DNA from: CAYJRR01 sp964372275 [NCBI: uncultured bacterium]
GTDB taxonomy: Bacteria > CAYJRR01
Assembly (NCBI GenBank): GCA_964372275.1
Contig: CAYJRR010000062.1
Coordinates: 1 to 26,490 of the forward strand
Reading direction: 5' to 3'
DNA length: 26,490 bases
The position numbers and the translations under genes are program-made. Positions 14,228 through 20,777 of this stretch are shown one piece after another. The notes under the pieces are model-generated. The model searched no databases. It had not been told where the DNA came from and saw only the letters and a list, made by a program, of their open reading frames with translations. Position 1 is the first letter of the stretch; each line of letters starts with the position of its first letter.

Positions 14228-15736
14228 TCAGGCGCTCCGGTCGAGTCGGAACAGTTCACGCAGCCGGCCCAGGATGCGCGTCGGTTCTCTCGCGGTGAGC
14301 GTCCGCGCCGCCTGCGCCGCCGCCACGTTCTCCTGCTCGCGACGCGCCAGGATCTCGGCGAGCGTTCCTGCGACCTCGGGGTGCGCGAGCAGCGCGTCGC
14401 GGAACGTCTCGCGGCCCAAGGTCAGCAGCAGGCAGTCGCTCGTCGCCACGACCGTCGCCGCCCGGGGATCGCCGGTGAGCAGGCTCATCTCGCCGAAATG
14501 GGCCCCGGCCTGGAGCGTCACCGGCGGCGCGTCGGCCCCCGTCGGAAGCCGCCGCCGGACCTCCACCTCCCCATGGGCGAGCAGGAAGAAGGTCTCGCCG
14601 GGGTCCCCCTGCCGCACGATCGTCTCGCCGGCGCCGAACTGCACGGCCCGCATGCGGTGCGCGAGTCGGTTGCGCGTGGCGTCGTCCAGCGCCCGGAGGA
14701 AATCGACCTCCGCCAGGAACCGCTCGGCCTCGACCGCCACCGAGGACGGGGCATCGCCGGTGTCGGCCTTCAGGATCGAATGCACCGTCCGGATCGGGAA
14801 GGGGATCGTCAGTCCCGCGCGGCGCAGCGCGTACCACAGCGCCGCGTGGACGGCGGAATCGATCTCCAGCGCGTCCTGGAAACGGTCGATGAAGAACCGG
14901 ACTTGGTAGATCACGGCCGAATCGCCGAACGAGGTGACGCGCACGATCGGCGGCGGTTCGCGCAGCACCCCGGGGATCCCCGATTCGAGCGATGCCAGGA
15001 GCGCGGTCCGCGCGGCGGACGGAGGGGTCTCGTAAGTGAGACCCACCTCCACCTTGCGCGCCGTCACCGGCGAGGGCCGGGAGTAGTTCACGAACTCGAG
15101 CTTGGTCAGGACGCTGTTCGGGACGAAGACCAGGTCCTCGTCGCGGGTGACCAGCGTCGTCGCGCGCCAGCCGAGCTCCTCGATCCGGCCGGTCGTCCCG
15201 CCGATCGAGACCCAGTCCCCCTTCTTGAACGGCCGCTCCACCTGGATGGCGAGGCCGGAGAAGACGTTCCCAAGGGTGTCCTGCAGCGCGAGTCCGATCA
15301 CCACCGAGAGGAGTCCGGCGGTGGCGAACATCGACGCCAGGTCGACGTGGATCGTGAGGCGCAGCACCGCCGCGAAGGCGACCAGGTAGAGCCACGCCGC
15401 GATCACATCGCGGACGATCTTCGGCGTCTCGTGGTGCAGACGCATGCGCAGGAAGACGTCGACGATCAGGATGGCGGCGATCCGCACCAGCGCGAAGGCG
15501 AAGAACAGGAGGCCCGTGATGCGAAGTCCTTCGCGCACCACGGACGACTCCGGCAGGTCGACGAGCCGGGCCGCGGCCTTCGTCGCGAGGAACAGGGCGA
15601 GCGCGAAGACCGGCCCCACGAGACGCTTGGCGATCGCCCGGTTCTCGAGCAGGAGGATCGCCGTCAACGCGATCAGGAGGAGCACCAGGGCGCCGACGGT
15701 GCTCGCGAACTGTACGAGGAACTGGTCGATGGTCAT
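14228..15736 (-). CDS. MscS-type channel with cyclic-nucleotide-binding domain (bCNG family)
   Basis: A 502-residue membrane channel. Four or so hydrophobic helices span residues 10-150, the last (FATAGLLSVVIGLALQDT) being the pore-lining TM3. The MscS beta domain follows, GNVFSGLAIQVERPFKKGDW at 156-175 and VFVPNSVLTKLEFVNYSR at 203-220. Residues about 340-460 form a cNMP-binding domain. Its phosphate-binding cassette, FGEMSLLTGDPRAATV, has Glu416 and Arg425, the residues that contact the ribose and phosphate of cAMP or cGMP. MscS-cNBD fusions are the bCNG family, gated by cyclic nucleotide more than by tension (established knowledge). ATG 15736 is preceded by no strong ribosome site; upstream extensions are non-hydrophobic. 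It is 31 bases from the divergent lipoprotein start. It is a candidate effector for the cAMP made by the cyclase at 954-2705 (inference). Confidence 0.93.
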   Translation of the reverse strand: MTIDQFLVQFASTVGALVLLLIALTAILLLENRAIAKRLVGPVFALALFLATKAAARLVDLPESSVVREGLRITGLLFFAFALVRIAAILIVDVFLRMRLHHETPKIVRDVIAAWLYLVAFAAVLRLTIHVDLASMFATAGLLSVVIGLALQDTLGNVFSGLAIQVERPFKKGDWVSIGGTTGRIEELGWRATTLVTRDEDLVFVPNSVLTKLEFVNYSRPSPVTARKVEVGLTYETPPSAARTALLASLESGIPGVLREPPPIVRVTSFGDSAVIYQVRFFIDRFQDALEIDSAVHAALWYALRRAGLTIPFPIRTVHSILKADTGDAPSSVAVEAERFLAEVDFLRALDDATRNRLAHRMRAVQFGAGETIVRQGDPGETFFLLAHGEVEVRRRLPTGADAPPVTLQAGAHFGEMSLLTGDPRAATVVATSDCLLLTLGRETFRDALLAHPEVAGTLAEILARREQENVAAAQAARTLTAREPTRILGRLRELFRLDRSA

Positions 15737-15767
15737 CGCGGACGGGTTCGAGGTAGAAGGATCCCCG

Positions 15768-16748
15768 ATGCGCCTCGCTTTGCCAATCGGTCTCGCCGCG
15801 TGGGTCCTTTCCGCCGCGTGCGCGCCGAGACCGCGCGGCGAGACCCAGAGCCACCGTCCGCCGGCCCCCGGAATCGTCCGTTCGAGGCCCGTCGTCTCGT
15901 CGCGGATCGCCTGGCCGGACGGGACGCCGGCGGGGGCGCTGCTCGGGATCTCCGCGATCGGGCCCGGGCGGGCTCTGGCCGTCGGAAGCCCCGGTGCGGC
16001 GTGGATCGACGGAGGGTCGGTCCGCGTCGAGAACCGCGCGGGGTTCGTCCCCACCGCCGTCTGGGCCGAAGGGGCGCGGTTCGCGCTCGCCGTCGGCTAC
16101 GGCGGCACGTCGGAGATGTGGGACGGCCGACGATGGGAGAAGGTCGTCACCGGCACCACCGCCGATCTGCTCGCGCTCTGGGGTCGCCGCGGTCCGGGTC
16201 GCCGCCTGGTCTACGCCGCCGGCACGCGGGGCGCGATCCTTCACTGGTCCGGCGGCCGGTGGCAGTCGGTCCCCGCGCCCGAGTGGATGACGGTGACCGC
16301 GCTCGCCGGCGACGCCGACGTCCGGTGGGCGGTCGGCTTTCGCGCCGGCTCCGGGGAGCCGCCCGACGGCGCGATTCTCACGCGCCACGAGGGGCGCTGG
16401 ATCGACGCCTGTCCCGCGCTCGCCTGCGGGGCGGCGATCTACGCCGCCTGGACGCCCGGCGGCGACGAGCTGTGGACCGCCGGCTCGCGCGGCGAGCTGG
16501 TGCGCTACGTCGGTTCCCGATCGGAGGTGATCCGCACCGGCACCGGCGAGGACCTGCTCGCGATCTGGGGCACCGGCTCGAACGACCTGTTCGTCGCGGG
16601 GGCATCGGGGGTGCTGCTGCACGGCAACGGAACGGCTTGGGAGCGGATCGACGCCGGCGAGGTCGACCTTCGGGCCGTCGACGGGCTTCCGACCGGCGAG
16701 GGGTGGGTCGCCGGCGAGGACGGCACGATCACCCACCTCGCGCCGTAG
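15768..16748 (+). CDS. Propeller-repeat lipoprotein
   Basis: A 326-residue predicted lipoprotein. The signal MRLALPIGLAAWVLSAAC ends in the lipobox LSAAC, with Cys18 as the lipid-modified residue. The rest is a series of beta-propeller-like blades with repeated W-x-G and V/A-G-x-x-G units: FALAVGYGGTSEMWDGRRW, LVYAAGTRGAILHWSGGRW, LFVAGASGVLLHGNGTAW. These resemble Ycf48/WD-like propellers common in myxobacterial lipoproteins of unknown role. A disulfide is possible between the cysteines in DACPALACG. ATG 15768 has AGAAGG eight bases upstream. It shares a 31-base divergent gap with the MscS-cNBD gene, so the two promoters must overlap or lie inside coding sequence. It is convergent with the S1C protease gene, 34 bases away. 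Function unknown. Confidence 0.87.
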   Translation: MRLALPIGLAAWVLSAACAPRPRGETQSHRPPAPGIVRSRPVVSSRIAWPDGTPAGALLGISAIGPGRALAVGSPGAAWIDGGSVRVENRAGFVPTAVWAEGARFALAVGYGGTSEMWDGRRWEKVVTGTTADLLALWGRRGPGRRLVYAAGTRGAILHWSGGRWQSVPAPEWMTVTALAGDADVRWAVGFRAGSGEPPDGAILTRHEGRWIDACPALACGAAIYAAWTPGGDELWTAGSRGELVRYVGSRSEVIRTGTGEDLLAIWGTGSNDLFVAGASGVLLHGNGTAWERIDAGEVDLRAVDGLPTGEGWVAGEDGTITHLAP

Positions 16749-16782
16749 GCTCCGCGCGGCGGAACGCGTACCCGGCGCCGGC

Positions 16783-18279
16783 CTACCAGGCGATCGAGCG
16801 GCCGACGATCAGGCCACCGGCACCGACGACCAGTCCCGCCGTCGCGGCGCTCCGGGCCGCGGGCCGGTCGTCACGGACCAGAACGCCGACCGAGAGCGCG
16901 CCGACGAGGATCCCGCCCGCGGCGATGCGCCAGCCGGTCCGCCGCCGGGCGCTCGACCGATCCCGAGGGACGACCGGCGACGGCACGGGGATCGAGGGGT
17001 CGGTCGGCGGTCGCAGGTCGAAGGTGAGAACGCGGTGGCCGTCGTGCGCCACGTCGACCACCGTGCGCCGCGCGCCGTCGTCGGCGCGGACGTCGACCAC
17101 GTGTCGACCCGGCGACACCGACCACCGCGTCACGGGCGTGGCGCCGATGCGCTCGCCGTCGACGATCACCAGCGCTCCGGCGGGCTCGGTCTCGACCGAG
17201 AGGAATCCGCGCGATTCCGGGTGCTCGAGCCGCACGCACGACTCCTCGGCCGGTCGAACGTCGACCTGGGTCCGCGTCTCGCGCGTCCCCGGTTTCCGTC
17301 CGACCACGACGTGACTCCCCGCGGCGAGGTCGAGCGTCACCGGCGTGCGTCCGACGGCCAGCGAATCGACGAACACCTCGACCGAGTCGCCGGTCACCGC
17401 CAGCGTCCCCCGGGGGCGCGCGACGAGCGCCAGACGCACGGCCGACCGTTGCAGCACGACGATCGACGTCGACGTCTCGACCTCCTCGGCGACGACGCGT
17501 ATCCGGTGCGGTCCGGCGCCGACGAGCGCCTCCGCTCGAGGCGCGCGTCCGATCTCCACGCCGTCGATCTCGATGCGCGCTCCGTCGGGCTTGGCGTCGA
17601 CGACCACCGACGCCTTCGGGAAGACCGACGCGTGCCGGACCAGGAACCGCTTCACCGCGCGCGACGAAAGGCTCCAGTTCAGCGACTGCGCCGCCGGGTC
17701 CCCCTGCGCGACGACCCCGACCAGACGGCCGCTCCGGTCGAGGAGCGGGCCGCCCGAGTTCCCGGGATTGAGCGGCAACTGCGTCTGGATCATCGAGGCC
17801 GAGAAGAGGTTCGACACGATCCCCTCGTTCATGCTCCAGCCGAACCCCTTCGGGTGACCGATCGCCACGACGCGCTCGCCGACGGCGAGAGGTCCGCCGA
17901 TCTCGATCCAGGGAACGGGCTCGGCGACGTCGACCTTCACGATCGCAAGATCGAGGACCGGGTCGGCGGCGAGCAGACGACCTTCGTGGTGGGCGCCCGA
18001 CTGGGTCGTCACCTGCACCCGCTGCGCGTCGCCGACGACGTGGGCGCAGGTGACGATGAAGCCGTCGGGCCGGATGAAGGTGCCGCTCCCCTGGCCGTCG
18101 GGCACGGCGATCGCCACCACCGCCGCCGCGCGACCCCGGTAGATCGCCCCGGGATCGGCTCCGTCGACGGGCGTCGGCGTCGGGCTCCCGTCGGGCTCCC
18201 GCGTCGATAGCAGGTCGTCGTGAAACGCCGACGGCAGCCCCCCCAGAAGCCCCGCCAGCATGATCCAGCCGATCGGCAT
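16783..18279 (-). CDS. S1C (DegP/HtrA-like) serine protease with PEGA repeats
   Basis: A 498-residue exported protease. The signal-like segment is MPIGWIMLAGLLGGLPSAF. The trypsin-like domain has the triad His80 (CAHVVG), Asp110 (DLAIVKVD) and Ser175 (GNSGGPLL). No PDZ domain follows, unlike DegP. Instead there are at least three PEGA-type beta repeats: about 223-270 (ASVVVDAKPDGARIEIDG), about 285-335, and about 350-415 (GFLSVETEPAGALVIVDG). Two hydrophobic segments near the C-terminus (AAGGILVGALSVGVLV and ATAGLVVGAGGLIVG) suggest membrane anchoring. ATG 18279 is preceded by GGAAGGGGGG eleven bases upstream. It is divergent from a kinase with its own PEGA domain, across about 138 bases, which hints at a shared pathway at the envelope. 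It may cleave or sense periplasmic substrates. The protease assignment is secure; the substrate is unknown. Confidence 0.92.
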   Translation of the reverse strand: MPIGWIMLAGLLGGLPSAFHDDLLSTREPDGSPTPTPVDGADPGAIYRGRAAAVVAIAVPDGQGSGTFIRPDGFIVTCAHVVGDAQRVQVTTQSGAHHEGRLLAADPVLDLAIVKVDVAEPVPWIEIGGPLAVGERVVAIGHPKGFGWSMNEGIVSNLFSASMIQTQLPLNPGNSGGPLLDRSGRLVGVVAQGDPAAQSLNWSLSSRAVKRFLVRHASVFPKASVVVDAKPDGARIEIDGVEIGRAPRAEALVGAGPHRIRVVAEEVETSTSIVVLQRSAVRLALVARPRGTLAVTGDSVEVFVDSLAVGRTPVTLDLAAGSHVVVGRKPGTRETRTQVDVRPAEESCVRLEHPESRGFLSVETEPAGALVIVDGERIGATPVTRWSVSPGRHVVDVRADDGARRTVVDVAHDGHRVLTFDLRPPTDPSIPVPSPVVPRDRSSARRRTGWRIAAGGILVGALSVGVLVRDDRPAARSAATAGLVVGAGGLIVGRSIAW

Positions 18280-18417
18280 GCCGGATTCGACCCCCCTTCC
18301 GGTGCTGTGACGGCCCGGACAGGGGCCCCCGACCCGGACGGTGGTGTCGCGCTCTAAGCTCGTCAAATTCCAATGCAAACCGCTGTGACCGGGGGTTACA
18401 ATTAGAGCGGGGGAACG
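18280..18417. promoter_or_regulatory. Divergent intergenic region with candidate -10 element
   Basis: A 138-base gap between the S1C protease (minus) and the PEGA kinase (plus). TACAAT at 18397-18402 is a good -10 match for the plus strand and would start transcription about nine bases before the TTG start. No strong -35 is visible at the expected distance. No convincing minus-strand promoter or repeat was seen. Low certainty. Confidence 0.25.
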
Positions 18418-20622
18418 TTGCCTACGCCCGGGAGCCGGTTCGGGAACTACCTCCTGCACGAGAAGCTCGCCGTCGGTGGGATGGGGGAGCTTTACCTCGC
18501 GACGGCGGTGGGGGCGGCACCGGGGACACCGCCGTGCGTCCTCAAGATCCTGCTCGAGGAGTACCTGACCGATCCCAGCTTCGTCTCGATGTTCCACGAC
18601 GAGGCCCGCATCGGAATGCAACTGGCGCACGCCAACATCGTCGGCGTCCAGGACGTGGGACGCGTCGGCGAGATCCCGTACTTCGTCCTCGAATACGTCC
18701 ACGGGGAGAACCTGCGCCGCGTGTTGCGCGAGCTCTCGGAGCGCGGCGAGCGCCTTCCGATCGAGCTCGCGATCCGGCTGACGATCGAGGTGCTGCACGC
18801 CCTCGACCACGCCCATCGCGCGCGCGATGCGAAGGGGCGCGACCTGCACCTGGTCCACCGCGACCTGTCCCCCGACAACGTGATGATCTCGTTCGACGGC
18901 GACGTGAAGGTGCTCGACTTCGGGATCGCCAAGGCCGACGGACGCGAGACGAAGACGCAGTTCGGAATCCTCAAGGGGAAGGCGCAGTACATGTCGCCGG
19001 AGCAGGCGCTGGGGCAGGAGGTCGACGCGCGCACCGACCTCTACGCGGTCGGGCTCGTGCTGCTGGAGATGATCACCGGCGAGCGGCGATTCGCGATCGA
19101 CGCCGAGCCGGTGCAGATGATCCGCGACGCGCGCACCTGGGTGCCGAAGGGGCCTTCGGAGAGCGATCCGCGCCTTCCGGTCGAGCTCGACGCGATCGTC
19201 CTGAAGGCTCTGCTGCCGGAGCCGGAGCGGCGCTGGCAGACGGCGGACGAGTTCGCCAGCGTCCTCACCCGTCTGCTGCGCGAGAACAAGCTCCCGCGGG
19301 CGAACGAAAATCTGCCGAAGCTCCTGCGCCGGCTCTTCCCGGATCGCGCCGAGCCGTTCCTGATGGTCGATCGAGGGGACGCCTCGGAGACGCAACCGGC
19401 GGTCGAAGCACGGCCGCGGCGAGAGCCCGCGGAGTCGAACGCCGCGATGCTCAACGCCGAGGAGACGCTCGACGACGGTCCCGAATCGACACAGACGTCA
19501 CAGGCCTTCCGGCCCTCCGAGGTCTCCGAAACCGCCGACGCGATCGGCGACGCACCGGCCGAAGCGACGATGGAACGATCGACCACGTCGCGCGCGATCC
19601 AGGTTCCCGGGCCGCCGCCGGACCGGCGATCGCGCATTGCCGAAGCGATGGAGATTCCGGCTCCGGAGTCGACGGTGGTGGTGCCGAAGAAGAGCGAGGC
19701 CCGAGCAAACGGCGACGCCCCACGGGTGGCGGGCCGCGCCACCGCGCCGCGCGCGCCCCGCCCGACCGGCGTCGTCGGCCGCGATCGCGGGCCGTCGCGG
19801 GTGGTCGAGGAGCCGCCCGACGAGCCGACGTTCGGCGGTCGCAAGTCGCTCGCCTCGACGGTGCGCGAGGCGGAGGAGCGCGAGCACACGCACGCGCGGA
19901 TCCAGATGCTCCCCGCCGACCCGCCGACCCGCCGACCCCGCCGCACCCCGGCCACGGTGCCGGTTCGGAAGAAGAAGGGGGGCGCTCTCTTCAAGGTCTT
20001 CTTCGTCCTGGTGATGGTCGGGGTGACGTTCGGCGGGGCGACGATGGCCGGAGGGGTTCCGCCCGCGCTCCTCGACCGGTTGCCGCCGTCGTTGCGGGCC
20101 CTCCTCGCGCCGAAGACCCGCGGAGCGGCGCGTGGGACCGTCCCCGCTCCCGGAGCGACCAACGGAACGGGATCCGACGCGTCGACGGCGCCGGCCGGCG
20201 GCTCCACCGCCGCAGGCCCGACCGCGGCGGAGGCCGAGAAGGGGCCCTCGGCGGCCGGTACGGCCGCCAATCCGTTCGCGCTGGCCACCAGCGTCCCGTC
20301 GCCGACGCCGGCGCCGCCGAAATTTGCCGCGAAGCCACCCGTCGGGCCGACGGCGGCACGCACCCCCGCCGTGCGAAAGGGAGGGGCCGAAGCCGCCGAT
20401 CCGACGAAGGTGAGCGTGCGGATCCTGTCGACCCCACCCGGGCTGGAGGTCTTGGTCGACGGAAAAGGGACCGGCCGCAAGACCCCGACCACGGTTCAGT
20501 TCGACGCCGGTCCACGGGTCCTCTCGATCGAAGCCGCCGGCTACCGCCCCTGGACCTTCGAGGAGACGTTCGCCCCCGGCATGACCCTGATGCTACGCGC
20601 CGACCTCCAAAAAGGTCCGTAG
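18418..20622 (+). CDS. Membrane Ser/Thr protein kinase with C-terminal PEGA domain
   Basis: A 734-residue Hanks-type kinase. The kinase domain covers about 8-285: glycine loop AVGGMGELY, Lys43 in VLKILL, Asp149 in HRDLSPDN, Asp167 in VLDFGIAK, and YMSPEQ in the activation segment. Ser replaces the usual Lys of HRDxKPxN, a variant common in myxobacterial kinases and compatible with activity. A long Pro/Ala/Glu-rich cytoplasmic linker (about 310-520) follows, then one transmembrane helix (FKVFFVLVMVGVTFGGATMA). After that comes an Ala/Pro-rich extracytoplasmic stalk and a PEGA domain at about 662-734 (ILSTPPGLEVLVDG, GPRVLSIEAAGYRPW). The start TTG 18418 is the only in-frame start that precedes the glycine loop closely. 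It faces the divergent PEGA-containing S1C protease. The PEGA domain probably senses or docks outside the membrane (inference). Confidence 0.93.
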   Translation: MPTPGSRFGNYLLHEKLAVGGMGELYLATAVGAAPGTPPCVLKILLEEYLTDPSFVSMFHDEARIGMQLAHANIVGVQDVGRVGEIPYFVLEYVHGENLRRVLRELSERGERLPIELAIRLTIEVLHALDHAHRARDAKGRDLHLVHRDLSPDNVMISFDGDVKVLDFGIAKADGRETKTQFGILKGKAQYMSPEQALGQEVDARTDLYAVGLVLLEMITGERRFAIDAEPVQMIRDARTWVPKGPSESDPRLPVELDAIVLKALLPEPERRWQTADEFASVLTRLLRENKLPRANENLPKLLRRLFPDRAEPFLMVDRGDASETQPAVEARPRREPAESNAAMLNAEETLDDGPESTQTSQAFRPSEVSETADAIGDAPAEATMERSTTSRAIQVPGPPPDRRSRIAEAMEIPAPESTVVVPKKSEARANGDAPRVAGRATAPRAPRPTGVVGRDRGPSRVVEEPPDEPTFGGRKSLASTVREAEEREHTHARIQMLPADPPTRRPRRTPATVPVRKKKGGALFKVFFVLVMVGVTFGGATMAGGVPPALLDRLPPSLRALLAPKTRGAARGTVPAPGATNGTGSDASTAPAGGSTAAGPTAAEAEKGPSAAGTAANPFALATSVPSPTPAPPKFAAKPPVGPTAARTPAVRKGGAEAADPTKVSVRILSTPPGLEVLVDGKGTGRKTPTTVQFDAGPRVLSIEAAGYRPWTFEETFAPGMTLMLRADLQKGP

Positions 20623-20688
20623 CAACGGCGAGGGGGCGCGTCGGGGGTCGGAAACGATCGTTGGCGTGACCGGTTCCATCGCCACGCG

Positions 20689-20718
20689 TTGCGAAAACAG
20701 CCCCTTCGGCGGTATCTT
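20689..20718 (+). promoter_or_regulatory. Possible promoter before the OmpA-fusion gene
   Basis: TTGCGA (20689-20694) and TATCTT (20713-20718), 18 bases apart, are moderate matches to -35 and -10 boxes. Transcription would begin near 20725, about 50 bases before the favoured GTG start and 10 bases before the alternative ATG. A pattern match only. Confidence 0.3.
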
Positions 20719-20777
20719 GGAGCGGGCTGTGGATGAGTCGGGATCCGCTGGCCTCGTGGCGCAACGGGAGGCTGTCT

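Noticed and set aside
14381-17314. 977-codon plus-strand open frame antisense to the channel gene
   Set aside because: Arg-rich, no motif, and it runs antisense through the MscS-cNBD domains and out of frame through the lipoprotein gene.
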